Shown: piece by piece, positions 37,851 to 47,464 of the stretch
How the letters are laid out: each line of letters starts with the position of its first letter
Position numbering within the stretch: the stretch's first letter is position 1
NCBI GenBank assembly: GCA_002331335.1
Contig: DCZO01000001.1
Span: 304,053 to 368,052, forward strand
Source: Nitrospira sp. UBA2082
GTDB lineage: Bacteria > Nitrospirota > Nitrospiria > Nitrospirales > Nitrospiraceae
Length of the DNA: 64,000 nucleotides
Direction of reading: 5' to 3'
Translations under genes and position numbers: made by a program
Notes under the pieces: generated by a model
Seen by the model: only the letters and a program-made list of their open reading frames with translations
What the model was told of the DNA's origin: nothing
Databases searched by the model: none

Positions 37851-38687
37851 ATGGCGTGGTTCAAGAAAGACAAAGCGGTTGAGACACCGGCGCCTCCACG
37901 CTCAAAAGGCAGCGAGGGCATGTGGCTGAAGTGCAATCATTGCCGGGAAATCGTGTATCGTAAGGAAGTCGATCGCAATAACAAGGTCTGTCCCAAGTGC
38001 GAGTATCATTTCCCGATTTCCGTGATGGAGCGGATCGGGCTTCTCGTCGATTTGGGCTCCTTCAAGGAATGGGATATCGACCTGCAAGCGCAAGACCCGT
38101 TGACGTTTCACGACACCAAATCGTACCCCGAACGAGTGAAGGCACAACAGGAAAAGACCGGCCGCAAGGATGCTTTGGTGATCGGCGAGGGATTGGTCAA
38201 CGGAAACCGTGTCGTGCTGTGCGTCTTCGATTTCAGCTTTATGGGCGGCAGCATGGGGTCGGTCGTGGGAGAGAAGCTCTGCCGCGCCATCGATCGGGCG
38301 TTGGACCTGAAGGTGCCGGTTATTTTGGTCACGGCGTCCGGTGGTGCGCGGATGCAGGAGGGGATTCTCTCGCTGATGCAAATGGCCAAAACATCGGCGG
38401 CCGTGGCCAAATTGGGCGAGGCGAAGCTGCCGTTCATTTCGATTCTGGCGGATCCGACCTTCGGTGGCGTGACGGCCAGTGTGGCAATGTTGGGCGATGT
38501 GATCATTGCGGAACCGAAGGCGCTGATCGGTTTTGCCGGCCCCCGGGTCATTGAGCAGACGATTAAACAGCAACTGCCGGATCAGTTTCAGCGTGCGGAA
38601 TTTCTTCTGGAGCACGGCATGATCGACATGATCGTCGAACGCAAGCAGCTCAAAGAGACGGTCAGCACTCTCGTCTCCCATTTTTAG
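37851..38687 (+). CDS. accD: Acetyl-CoA carboxylase carboxyltransferase subunit beta
   Basis: 278 residues, normal for AccD. N-terminal zinc ribbon CNHC...CPKC (about 28-50), then the crotonase-like carboxyltransferase domain with FMGGSMGSVVGEKL, VTASGGARMQEGILSLMQMAKT and DPTFGGVTASVAMLGD. With AccA it transfers the carboxyl group to acetyl-CoA in fatty acid synthesis. accA is not nearby. accD-folC neighbours are a common arrangement. Confidence 0.97.
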   Translation: MAWFKKDKAVETPAPPRSKGSEGMWLKCNHCREIVYRKEVDRNNKVCPKCEYHFPISVMERIGLLVDLGSFKEWDIDLQAQDPLTFHDTKSYPERVKAQQEKTGRKDALVIGEGLVNGNRVVLCVFDFSFMGGSMGSVVGEKLCRAIDRALDLKVPVILVTASGGARMQEGILSLMQMAKTSAAVAKLGEAKLPFISILADPTFGGVTASVAMLGDVIIAEPKALIGFAGPRVIEQTIKQQLPDQFQRAEFLLEHGMIDMIVERKQLKETVSTLVSHF

Positions 38688-38713
38688 CCGTTCCTCGTCC
38701 CCCCGGTTGGTCG

Positions 38714-40006
38714 ATGACCTATCCCGCCGCCATTGAATACCTCTATGGTCTCCAGAAGCATGGGATCAAACTCGGTCTGGAGCCGATGCAGGCGCTGCTG
38801 GAGGCGATTGGTCATCCGGAGCGCCGGCTGCGTGTCCTGCACGTCGGCGGGACCAACGGCAAGGGATCGACGGTTGCCATGGCGGCGGCGATGCTGCGCG
38901 CCTCCGGGTTACGGGTCGGTCTGTATACCTCCCCGCATTTGGTCGAGTTCCGCGAGCGCATTCGCATCAACGGCGACATGATCCCGGAAGCGCGCTTGGC
39001 CGACCTGGTCGGCCGATTGCGCGCCGCCGTTCAGCCTGAACTGAGCCTGACATTTTTCGAGATGACAACGGCGCTTGCGATGCTTTACTTTGCGGACTCG
39101 CACGTCGATCTCGCGGTGCTGGAGGTCGGGATGGGAGGGCGGTTTGATGCGACCAACGTCGTCGACCCGATCGCATGCGGCATTACGACCATTGCCTTGG
39201 ATCATCAGGAATATTTGGGGACGACCGAAGAGGCCATCGCTTTTGAAAAAGCAGGGATCATCAAACCGGGGGTGCCCGTAGTGATCGGGCGGATGGGACC
39301 TGAGGCCGGTACAGTGATGAGGCGGGTCGCAGCCGAGCGAGCCGCTCCGTTGTGGCAGCTGGGATCGGAGTTCGTCGTTGACGGGAGCAGTGATCGGTTT
39401 ATCTATAGGGGACAGGGAAGGGTGGTTGAGGGACTTCGGTGCGGGCTTGTCGGGCGGCATCAATTAGATAATGCCGCTTGCGCCATCGCGTTACTCGAGG
39501 CGGCCGTCCACGGGGGCGTGTCGGTCAACGAGGTGGCCGTCCGTGAAGGACTGCACTCGGTGGTGTGGGAAGGGCGGCTGGAGGTCCTTGAAGATGCTCC
39601 GGGGGTTCTTCTGGACGGGGCCCATAACCCTGCCGCGTCCGTGGCGTTGAGCCGCTATCTGGAAGATTTTCTCGCCGGTCATCCACACGCGCGTGTCATT
39701 CTTGTGTGGGGCATGATGCGGGATAAAGATCATCGCGCATTCATCGCACCGCTGCTGCCGCTGGTCTCCGAAATCGTGCTCACGCAAGCCGGTCTTGCCC
39801 GATCCGCGACCGTCGGCGAGCTGCGCCAATCACTGACGGAATGGCCCAAGCCGGTGTCTGAAGTGCCGCTGCCTGCCGAAGCATTACAGTCGGCGAAGGA
39901 ACGGGCCTCTTCCGGCGACCTCATCTGTGTGGCCGGGTCGCTCATGTTACTCGGCGACATCAAGGCCGCGGTGCGTGGCTGCGGGCTCTCGTTGATTAGG
40001 GGTTAG
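38714..40006 (+). CDS. folC: Dihydrofolate synthase / folylpolyglutamate synthase
   Basis: 430 residues of the Mur ligase-like family. ATP loop VGGTNGKGSTVAMAAAML, then TSPHLVEFRERIRIN, VLEVGMGGRFDATNVV and LDGAHNPAASVALSRYL. It adds glutamate to dihydropteroate and folates. It starts 26 bases after accD and ends one base before lptD, so the three are probably cotranscribed. Confidence 0.95.
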   Translation: MTYPAAIEYLYGLQKHGIKLGLEPMQALLEAIGHPERRLRVLHVGGTNGKGSTVAMAAAMLRASGLRVGLYTSPHLVEFRERIRINGDMIPEARLADLVGRLRAAVQPELSLTFFEMTTALAMLYFADSHVDLAVLEVGMGGRFDATNVVDPIACGITTIALDHQEYLGTTEEAIAFEKAGIIKPGVPVVIGRMGPEAGTVMRRVAAERAAPLWQLGSEFVVDGSSDRFIYRGQGRVVEGLRCGLVGRHQLDNAACAIALLEAAVHGGVSVNEVAVREGLHSVVWEGRLEVLEDAPGVLLDGAHNPAASVALSRYLEDFLAGHPHARVILVWGMMRDKDHRAFIAPLLPLVSEIVLTQAGLARSATVGELRQSLTEWPKPVSEVPLPAEALQSAKERASSGDLICVAGSLMLLGDIKAAVRGCGLSLIRG

Positions 40007-40007
40007 C

Positions 40008-42473
40008 ATGACAGATCCTTGGTGGCGGATCTGTCGGCAGTTTGTGCTTGCGTGGGGCCTAGTCCTCTCCCTTCCAGGGCTTTCCCTTTGGGCCGCTGAA
40101 ATTCAGAAGTCTGCCGGAAATTCCTCGTCCGGCTCTGCGCCTCTGGAGATCACGGCTGCCCGCTTGGATTATCGAAAAGATCAAGAACTGTATGAAGCCG
40201 ACGGATCCGTCGTGGTGCGCCAAGGGCTCCTCACGCTCACGGCGGACCATGTCACGATACAAGCGTTACCGGGAGTTGTGACCGCGACCGGCCACGTGCA
40301 TTTGACGGATCCCAAGACGGATGTCACCGCGGAACGGCTTGAACTGAACGTGAATACCGAGGCCGGTGTGGTGACGCAGGGACAGCTGTTTGCCCCCTCC
40401 ACGAATTCGTTGGTGTCGGGCCGGCTCTTGCAGCGATTTTCGGAATACCACTATAGAGTCAAGAGCGGAAGTTTTACGAACTGCGATGCACAGGATGGGG
40501 AAGTGCCGGCCTGGCGTCTGCGATTCGAGGATGCCGATGTCATCTTCGGCGATACCATGGCATTCAAAAAGGCGTGGTTCTGTGTGAACGATGTGCCGGT
40601 CCTTCCTTTTCCTGCGCTGACGTATCCCATGGCCAAGCGAAAGACCGGGTTCCTGATGCCAGTCATCTCGTACGATAACCGATTCGGCGTCTCCGCCCAA
40701 AGCAGTTTTTTTTGGGCCATCAATCCGAGCCAAGATTTGACCATTGCGCCGAAGTACTACAGCCAGTTGGGCTATGGGTCGGATTTCGATTATCGATATG
40801 TCTTAGACCGTCGCTCGCGGGGACAGTGGCATGTAGGCTATCTCCAGCAGACGGAGCTACCCAACGTCGCGGGGGTGAGCAGTACGGGGGAGGATGCCAA
40901 GAGAGCGCGCGCGACGTTTACGGGCAGCCATACGCAATTCTTCACCGACACCCTTCTGCTTCGGACCAACGTCAACTTCGTCACCGATCCCAACTATTTC
41001 CAGCAACTCAGTAATTCCGGGACGTTGCGCGCGTCGCCCAGCAACGAGTCTAACTTATTAGCGGCCCAGCGGTTGCCATACGGGAATCTTTATCTGTTGG
41101 GGCGCTATCTCCAGCCGTTGCAGGCCGGGGGAAAGGATACTTTTCAGCGGCTTCCTGAAGTCGGGTATAGCCTGCCCGATACTTCGCTACTGAATTCTCC
41201 TCTGCGGGTTGGAATGGAAGGGAATTTCGTCAACTTTTACCGGGAACAGGGGTTCACGCTCAACCGGGCCGACGTGGTTCCTGGTATCGCGACCGACGTG
41301 ATCGAGTTGGGGCATATTCTCGGCATCAGGCCGCAAGCCAAGTTCCGCGAGGTGTACTACAGCAGAGGGGCTGACACGACCGCGGCCCAACATCGCGAAA
41401 CGTTCTGGGTCGGGGTCGAAGCGATGTCCAAGTTGACGCGCCGGTTCGGGCTCGACCGCAACGGCGGATTTCTGCACACGATAGAACCATCCGCCATCTA
41501 TGAGTACGTGCCTGGAACGGACCAATCGAAACTGACGCTGATCGATCAGGTTGACGATCTGCCGAGGAAGAATCTTCTGACCTATGCGTTACGCAGCCGT
41601 ATCTTGGAACAGGGACGGGACCGGTCGTTCAACTGGCTGGATCTGACCGTGGCGCAGAGCTATCACGTAGGGGCCGTGCAGACACGCGCGCGGGACTTTG
41701 CTCCCGGAATCGATCCTCTGCTGGGGTCGGTCACCCAGCCTCTTCAGCCGGCCACAGTCGACATTCAAGGCAGAAAATTTTCCGACCTCTGGCTGCGAGC
41801 GGTCATCGGCAATCAACACCCGCATGCCGTCCGGTCTCAATTGGACGCTGCCGGGTTCGGGCGTGGAGCCGGGGATATCAGCGGCGGCCGTCGGCCGCCG
41901 ATCAATCAGTACCTGACCGTCGACGCTTTTTTCGATCCCTATCAGGGAGTCGTGAGTCAAGCGAACGCCGACCTTCGCCTACAAGAAGGCAGCAACTGGT
42001 ACATTGATGTGGGTCAGCGGTATTCTCGCGACGGCAATCGCGTCAGACGCGGGGATGTCTGGAATCCCATGTCCTTCAATGAAGTCTATGCGCCGACGGA
42101 CGAGATTCTGTTCCTGACAATGGGCGGAGCCTTCCGCACACCGTGGGGTTGGACGGTTGGAGCCAAAGGCTACTACGATGTGAAACATGGACGGAGTCCG
42201 GAGTACGACGTCGTGGCCCTCTATCAAAATCCCTGCAAGTGCTGGTCGGCCGGATTCCACTATTTGCAGTTCCCCGATCGTCAACAGTTTAACTTCATGC
42301 TCAGCCTTACAGGGGTGGGATGGACGGAAAATACCGGCACTGCCATGATGCGGGGTATCCTGTCCCCGTTGCTCTGGGGTGAACGCGGGTTGCCGTGGTA
42401 TACCCCCGGAGGACCCTACGGCCGTATCGAACAGGTGCCGCAAGCTGATGGTGCAACGACCGGAGGTCGATAG
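40008..42473 (+). CDS. lptD: LPS-assembly protein LptD
   Basis: 821 residues. A signal peptide (about 1-30, ending near SLWAAE) precedes an OstA/LptA-like beta-jellyroll (about 45-165, with LYEADGSVVVRQGLLTLTAD). The rest is the outer-membrane beta barrel, starting around 200 with FPALTYPMAKRKTGFLMP, a typical LptD segment. With LptE it inserts LPS in the outer leaflet. It matches the lptFG and lpxD genes at 12981-18178, showing an LPS-bearing outer membrane. The usual four conserved cysteines are not all visible; C159, C192 and C743-745 region are present. Confidence 0.92.
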   Translation: MTDPWWRICRQFVLAWGLVLSLPGLSLWAAEIQKSAGNSSSGSAPLEITAARLDYRKDQELYEADGSVVVRQGLLTLTADHVTIQALPGVVTATGHVHLTDPKTDVTAERLELNVNTEAGVVTQGQLFAPSTNSLVSGRLLQRFSEYHYRVKSGSFTNCDAQDGEVPAWRLRFEDADVIFGDTMAFKKAWFCVNDVPVLPFPALTYPMAKRKTGFLMPVISYDNRFGVSAQSSFFWAINPSQDLTIAPKYYSQLGYGSDFDYRYVLDRRSRGQWHVGYLQQTELPNVAGVSSTGEDAKRARATFTGSHTQFFTDTLLLRTNVNFVTDPNYFQQLSNSGTLRASPSNESNLLAAQRLPYGNLYLLGRYLQPLQAGGKDTFQRLPEVGYSLPDTSLLNSPLRVGMEGNFVNFYREQGFTLNRADVVPGIATDVIELGHILGIRPQAKFREVYYSRGADTTAAQHRETFWVGVEAMSKLTRRFGLDRNGGFLHTIEPSAIYEYVPGTDQSKLTLIDQVDDLPRKNLLTYALRSRILEQGRDRSFNWLDLTVAQSYHVGAVQTRARDFAPGIDPLLGSVTQPLQPATVDIQGRKFSDLWLRAVIGNQHPHAVRSQLDAAGFGRGAGDISGGRRPPINQYLTVDAFFDPYQGVVSQANADLRLQEGSNWYIDVGQRYSRDGNRVRRGDVWNPMSFNEVYAPTDEILFLTMGGAFRTPWGWTVGAKGYYDVKHGRSPEYDVVALYQNPCKCWSAGFHYLQFPDRQQFNFMLSLTGVGWTENTGTAMMRGILSPLLWGERGLPWYTPGGPYGRIEQVPQADGATTGGR

Positions 42474-42516
42474 AGGCGGTTGTGAACCAATGCCGGTGTA
42501 TTCGCGGTAGGCGCAA

Positions 42517-42546
42517 TTGACAGCAAAAACTGGGCTGGAGTACGAT
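42517..42546 (+). promoter_or_regulatory. Promoter of trxA-recN
   Basis: Perfect TTGACA (42517-42522), 18-base spacer, TACGAT (42541-42546). Predicted leader to the trxA start is about 39 bases. Confidence 0.65.
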
Positions 42547-42591
42547 GCCCGCACGTGTGCGTGTGAGATCTTTTAATAGGAGGGAGTCGAC

Positions 42592-42939
42592 GTGGCTGGT
42601 GATACCTTGAAAGTGGAAGATTCGTCCTGGGATGCTGAAGTGATGAAGGCCTCGGAATTGGTGATGGTCGATTTCTGGGCGGTGTGGTGTGGACCGTGCC
42701 AGATGGTGGCGCCGATTGTCGATGAGCTCGCTAAGGAGTATACCGGCAAGCTTAAGGTCCTGAAGCTCAACACGGATGAAAATCCGGAGGTAGCGGGGCG
42801 CTATCAGGTGATGAGCATCCCCACGATCCTGTTCTTCAAGAACGGCCGTCCGGTTGAGAAGCTTGTCGGGGCCAGGCCCAAGCGGCAATTCAAAGACGTG
42901 ATTGATTCGCTGCTCGCCCAACATACCGGCACCGCGTGA
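42592..42939 (+). CDS. trxA: Thioredoxin
   Basis: 115 residues, GTG start after AGGAGGGA. Active site WCGPC with C33 and C36, cis-proline region MSIPTILFFKNG. A general cytoplasmic disulfide reductase; no signal peptide. It is followed 16 bases later by recN and is likely transcribed with it. Confidence 0.97.
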   Translation: MAGDTLKVEDSSWDAEVMKASELVMVDFWAVWCGPCQMVAPIVDELAKEYTGKLKVLKLNTDENPEVAGRYQVMSIPTILFFKNGRPVEKLVGARPKRQFKDVIDSLLAQHTGTA

Positions 42940-42955
42940 ACCCCGCACCGCAGCC

Positions 42956-44641
42956 ATGCTGACCGAGCTGCGTATTTCCAACTTCGCTGTACTCGAACAG
43001 GTCGCGTTGACTCCTGATGCCGGGTTTACCGTACTCACAGGGGAGACAGGAGCCGGGAAATCGCTGCTGATTGACGCCCTGTCGCTTCTTGTCGGCGGAC
43101 GGGCATCCAGTGATCAGATCAGATTCGGGGCAGACGAAGCACAACTCGAGGCGTCCTTCCAGATTCCCTCAGACCATCCGATCGGTCGAAAACTGCGCGA
43201 CCAGGGGATTCTCGACAAAGAAGATCCGCAACTTGTGATCCGGCGCGTCATTGCCCGATCTGGACGGAACCGCGTGTACCTGAACGGGGTCATGAGTCCG
43301 GTCCATGTGCTCGAAGAGTTCGGTGGGACCCTCCTCGACATTCACGGTCAACATGATCAACAGTCGCTGCTCGCTTCTCAGGCACAGCTCGATGCCCTCG
43401 ACGCCTTCGGGCGACTTCACACGGTGCGTGGACAGTATCGGACGGCCTATAGTGAATGGACACGACTCCGTCAGGAGCGAGAAGCGCTGGCTGGTAAAGT
43501 CCTGCAAGCCGCGCAGCGGGAGGATTATTTGACATTTCAGAAGCAAGAGCTGGACGACGCCTCGCTGATGCTTGGCGAGGAAGAGGCCCTTCAGGCCGAA
43601 CGGCGGAGGTTGGGATCCGTGCAGCGGCTGAATGAACTGGCCGCAGAGGTGCAAGAGCGGATTCAAGGTGAGCAGGACGGGATCTTGGCCAATCTATCAC
43701 TCGTGGAACGGACGCTGGGAGAGCTGGCGCAGATCGATCCCGATATGCAAGGAACTAGCCGGCTTGCCGCCGATGCCAAGGTGCTCGTGCGAGAGGTGGC
43801 CGACTCCCTCCGCGGCTATGTGGATCGATTGGACGGTGATCCGATGCGTTTGGCCGCCATCGAAGATCGCTTGGCCCTGATTCAGAAGCTGAAGAAGAAA
43901 TACGGAGGCACCGTCGAGGCGGTGCTGGAGACTCACCGGTGTGTTCGGGCGGAGTTGGAGGGGCTTCACCATTCCGACGAACAACTTGAGCGCTATGATC
44001 GGTTGATTCGTGATGCGGTGCTGGAGGTTGCTCGAACGGCGCGGGCCCTCACTGACAAACGCACGGACGCGGCCAAGCGCATGACGAAGATCGTGCGTCG
44101 GGAACTGGATGCGCTCAAAATGGGGCAGACTCAATTCACGGTTCAGGTGCTGACGGGTGAGGGGGAACAGGCGTATGGGCTCGAAGGGGCGGATCGCGTG
44201 GAATTTGTGCTGTCGACTAATGTCGGCGAACCATTGAAGCCGCTCTCGCGGGTCGCCTCGGGAGGAGAATTGTCCCGGGTGATGTTGGCACTGAAGTCGG
44301 CTCTTGCGGGTGCAGACCGTGTGCCGGTCATGATTTTCGATGAAATTGACACGGGAGTCGGAGGGGCTGTCGCGGCTGCCATTGGCAAACGGCTGAAAGA
44401 TTTGGGGCGGTTTCATCAGGTACTCTGTGTCACCCATCTTCCCCAAGTGGCGTCCCAAGCCGACCATCACTGGTGTGTGGAAAAATCCCAGGTCAAGAAT
44501 CGGACGATGACGTCGGTTCGGCTTCTCTCCAGTCTCGAACGGGAAGGCGAAATCGCACGGATGCTTGGGGGAGCCACGGTGACCAAGAAGGTCAGGGAAA
44601 CCGCGGCAGAGCTGATCGCAGGAGCCAAAGAATCAGGGTGA
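42956..44641 (+). CDS. recN: DNA repair protein RecN
   Basis: 561 residues, SMC-like. Walker A GETGAGKSLLID near residue 29, two long coiled-coil arms (about 160-350) and the C-terminal ATPase half with SRVASGGELSRVMLALK (signature) and MIFDEIDTGVGGAVA (Walker B). It acts in double-strand break repair. The start is ATG 42956 (MLTELRISNFAVLEQ); the frame continues 18 codons upstream but the family begins here. The stop is 17 bases from the convergent stop of the HD-GYP gene. Confidence 0.96.
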   Translation: MLTELRISNFAVLEQVALTPDAGFTVLTGETGAGKSLLIDALSLLVGGRASSDQIRFGADEAQLEASFQIPSDHPIGRKLRDQGILDKEDPQLVIRRVIARSGRNRVYLNGVMSPVHVLEEFGGTLLDIHGQHDQQSLLASQAQLDALDAFGRLHTVRGQYRTAYSEWTRLRQEREALAGKVLQAAQREDYLTFQKQELDDASLMLGEEEALQAERRRLGSVQRLNELAAEVQERIQGEQDGILANLSLVERTLGELAQIDPDMQGTSRLAADAKVLVREVADSLRGYVDRLDGDPMRLAAIEDRLALIQKLKKKYGGTVEAVLETHRCVRAELEGLHHSDEQLERYDRLIRDAVLEVARTARALTDKRTDAAKRMTKIVRRELDALKMGQTQFTVQVLTGEGEQAYGLEGADRVEFVLSTNVGEPLKPLSRVASGGELSRVMLALKSALAGADRVPVMIFDEIDTGVGGAVAAAIGKRLKDLGRFHQVLCVTHLPQVASQADHHWCVEKSQVKNRTMTSVRLLSSLEREGEIARMLGGATVTKKVRETAAELIAGAKESG

Positions 44642-44658
44642 CACGCGCGCGGGGAACG

Positions 44659-45801
44659 TTACGACTTGCGGCTCTCGGCAATGGTCGCCGCGACGGCCAT
44701 CGGGGGAAGGGAATGCTTGCACTCATTGATGACTTGAATAAATAAGTTGGTTAACCTGGGATCGAAATAGGTGTGGGCTTGGCTGGAAATACGGTCGAGG
44801 GCCGCATCAATGGACAGGGGAGAGGAAGCCATCGGATCCGCAGTGAGATGGTCAAAGGTCTGCGCAAGGGCGACGATTCGAGCCAGAAGGGGAATACCCT
44901 CTCCCTGGAGGCCATGCGGATAACCGTGTCCATCCCATCGTTCGTGGTGGCACAGAATGATCTGACTGATCTCCGCTGACAAGCCGGCATGGCGAACCAG
45001 CTGGGCGCCTTTATCAGGATGGTCCTTACGGATGTCCGTGGAATCTGATGAAGCCTTGCGCTGGCCCTCAGGGAAGTGATGGGGCCCAATCCCGGATTTT
45101 CCGATGTCATGTAGAAAGGCGCCCATCGTTAAAGACTTTTGCTCTTCACTCCCCAAATTAAGGCGATTCCCTATCAAGGTCGCGTAGAAACTCACCCGGC
45201 TTGAGTGATTCAATAAGTTTCTATCCGTCGCCTCCAGAATGTCAGAGAGAAGTGGAAGCAATCCGAGGTCTGTACCTAAAACCGGGGCCGGTCCCTGTTT
45301 ATCTGCACCAGCTGCCGCGTAGCCGGACTGGAGCGCCTGCCAGGCGTGAGCACTTTCCTGCTCGGTTCCCCAGAGATCCGGTGACGACTCAAAGAACTTG
45401 CGAATAAAATCGAGCCGCCGTTTCTTTCCGAGCGTTTGATTGATGAGTGTAATAAGCTCCGTTACATTGAACGGCTTCAGCAGATATCCTGCGGCTCCGT
45501 AGCGAATGCCGTCCATGGCGGATTTGAGGCTGCCATAGCCGGTCACAATGATCACTTCGGTGTCGGCATGGGCCTGTCTGATTTCCTGGAGGAGGTCCAT
45601 GCCGTGGCGGTCGGGAAGTTTCTGGTCGAGGGTGATGAGATCAACGGGGTGCCGACTGAGAATGTCGAGCGCCGCACAGGCGCTCTCTGCTGATTGGACG
45701 TTGAAAAACGGGCGGAGGATTACTTTGAGCGCATCGCGTGGACCGGCTTCGTCGTCGATGACGAGTACGGTTGGCTTGGTCAAATCTGTATGGGACGGCA
45801 T
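44659..45801 (-). CDS. Response regulator with HD-GYP output domain
   Basis: 380 residues. Receiver 10-125 with acceptor D59 (LITLDQKLPD) and K108 region (LLKPF). A linker follows, then an HD-GYP domain from about 190: FLHDIGK, LCHHERWDGHGYP intact. The aspartate normally found in the VADxFDAL segment is glutamine here (ALAQTFDHL), which may remove one metal ligand. HD-GYP proteins hydrolyse c-di-GMP to pGpG or GMP, or act as receptors. It belongs to the minus-strand signalling group, 214 bases after the NtrC-type gene. Confidence 0.9.
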   Translation of the reverse strand: MPSHTDLTKPTVLVIDDEAGPRDALKVILRPFFNVQSAESACAALDILSRHPVDLITLDQKLPDRHGMDLLQEIRQAHADTEVIIVTGYGSLKSAMDGIRYGAAGYLLKPFNVTELITLINQTLGKKRRLDFIRKFFESSPDLWGTEQESAHAWQALQSGYAAAGADKQGPAPVLGTDLGLLPLLSDILEATDRNLLNHSSRVSFYATLIGNRLNLGSEEQKSLTMGAFLHDIGKSGIGPHHFPEGQRKASSDSTDIRKDHPDKGAQLVRHAGLSAEISQIILCHHERWDGHGYPHGLQGEGIPLLARIVALAQTFDHLTADPMASSPLSIDAALDRISSQAHTYFDPRLTNLFIQVINECKHSLPPMAVAATIAESRKS

Positions 45802-46015
45802 GTGCAGCAGGACTCCGCCTGGAAACGAGTTTCAGTAGGAATGTACAAGCAATTCCCGTTCCTTTTCATATGGTTGCAAGTGTGTGACAACAGAGAGTAT
45901 AGACAATACGTAATATGACTATATGTAGTTTTCTTGAACCACCCGTTTCCCCATCGTGACCTGATCAGAAGCACGGCTGCGTGCGATTAATCACGCACAC
46001 CAAGCGGCTAGTGTG
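45802..46015. other. A+T-rich gap between two signalling genes
   Basis: 214 bases, notably more A+T-rich than its surroundings (about 45860-45940). It contains a short inverted repeat TGCGTG/CACGCA (45978-45983, 45992-45997) just beyond the sigma-54 activator gene, without a T run. It may hold a promoter for the HD-GYP regulator, but no box is convincing. Confidence 0.4.
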
Positions 46016-47446
46016 TCATTCTTGCACTGCGGGATCGGGCTCCGAGGTCGGGTCCCGGTCCGTGCGGCTAATGCCGAGCGAATCCATACGGTATTTCAAC
46101 ATTCGGCGGCTGATTCCCAGCAAGTTGGCGGCGTGGGTTTGTACGTAGTTAGTCCGTTTCAGCGCGTCAAGGATAATCTCACGTTCGAATTCCATGACGG
46201 CCTTCTCAAGAGACAGGCGACCGGAGATGGTATCGTCATGGAGTGAAGCTGATCTGACGTCACCTTTGAGAATGGCAGGCAAATGTTCAGGGACTATGTG
46301 TTCGGCATTGTTCGACCAGATAAAGGCCTGTTCGACGATGTTTTCCAGTTCTCGGACGTTGCCGGGCCAGGGATAGCGCACCAACAGTTCCAATGCTTCC
46401 TTCGAAAATTCAATATGCGGGCGCTTTTCCTCCTCCAAGCGCTTGGCCAGGAAGTGTTTGCCAAGCAGGGCGATGTCCTCACCGCGATCGCGGAGCGGCG
46501 GGAGATACAGTGAGATGACATTGATGCGGTAGTATAAATCTTCGCGGAATTGGCCCTTCCGGACAAGCTCATCCAAGTTCTTATTAGTCGCAGCCACGAT
46601 GCGGACATCGACTTTGATCGGCTGCACGCCGCCGATTCGGGTAAACTCACGCTCCTGCAGCACCCGGAGGAGTTTGGCTTGTGTCACCGGGCTCAGGTCG
46701 CCGATTTCGTCGAGAAACAGAGTCCCGGTATTGGCCATTTCGAATTGCCCGGTGCGCCGCGCCGTGGCATCCGTAAACGAACCTTTTTCATGCCCGAACA
46801 GCTCGCTTTCAATGAGCGTTTCAGGGAGGGCGGCACAATTCAAGGCAATGAAGGGTCGTTCTCGGCGAGAGCTGTTGTAGTGCAAGGCCTTGGCGACGAG
46901 TTCTTTCCCCGTTCCGCTTTCTCCGGTGATCAAGACGGTGGTGCGGCTGTCTGCGACCTGTTCTATCTTGGCGTAGATTTCCTGCATGCCCGAACTCTTG
47001 CCGATCAGGTTGTGGAAGGCGTAGCGCTGCACCACCTGGCTGCGCAGCTGTTTGACTTCGCGTTCCAGCTCCAGAGAATTCAATGCCCGGTCGATGACGA
47101 TACGTAATTCGTCGACATCGAATGGTTTGGATAAATAGTCCGCCGCCCCAAGCTTCATGGCGTCCACGGCGGTCTTGACCGACTTGGTCCCGGTGAGCAT
47201 GATAACCGGCACCATCTTGCTTTCTGAACGCAGTGTCTGGAGAACGGCCAGCCCGTCGGTGCCCGGCAGAATGACGTCAAGGAGGACAAGATCCGGCCCT
47301 TCTTTTCGAAAGACGTCGAGGCCTTCCTGGGCATCGGCGGCCTGGAGAATGTCATAGGACGGTTCCAGCACCATCTTCAAAGAGGTGCGCACACGCGCTT
47401 CATCGTCGATGAGGAGCACGCGCTTCTTTGTGTCATAACTGTCCAC
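46016..47446 (-). CDS. NtrC-family sigma-54 dependent response regulator
   Basis: 476 residues. Receiver with D57 as acceptor, T85 and K107. AAA+ domain with Walker A GESGTGKE (174-181), Walker B LFLDEIGDLS and a sigma-54 contact loop GSFTDA (221-226) where most activators have GAFTGA. A Fis-type helix-turn-helix near the C terminus (AANLLGISRRMLKYRMDSLGI, about 435-455). It should open sigma-54 promoters when phosphorylated. It starts 18 bases after the histidine kinase gene, its likely partner. Confidence 0.95.
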   Translation of the reverse strand: MDSYDTKKRVLLIDDEARVRTSLKMVLEPSYDILQAADAQEGLDVFRKEGPDLVLLDVILPGTDGLAVLQTLRSESKMVPVIMLTGTKSVKTAVDAMKLGAADYLSKPFDVDELRIVIDRALNSLELEREVKQLRSQVVQRYAFHNLIGKSSGMQEIYAKIEQVADSRTTVLITGESGTGKELVAKALHYNSSRRERPFIALNCAALPETLIESELFGHEKGSFTDATARRTGQFEMANTGTLFLDEIGDLSPVTQAKLLRVLQEREFTRIGGVQPIKVDVRIVAATNKNLDELVRKGQFREDLYYRINVISLYLPPLRDRGEDIALLGKHFLAKRLEEEKRPHIEFSKEALELLVRYPWPGNVRELENIVEQAFIWSNNAEHIVPEHLPAILKGDVRSASLHDDTISGRLSLEKAVMEFEREIILDALKRTNYVQTHAANLLGISRRMLKYRMDSLGISRTDRDPTSEPDPAVQE

Positions 47447-47464
47447 TGTGTCTGCTCTCCGTTG

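Noticed and set aside
40707..40714. T8 tracts in lptD and in the cyclophilin-like gene (57272-57279)
   Set aside because: Each encodes ordinary Phe-Phe codons in conserved positions; too short to argue for phase variation.
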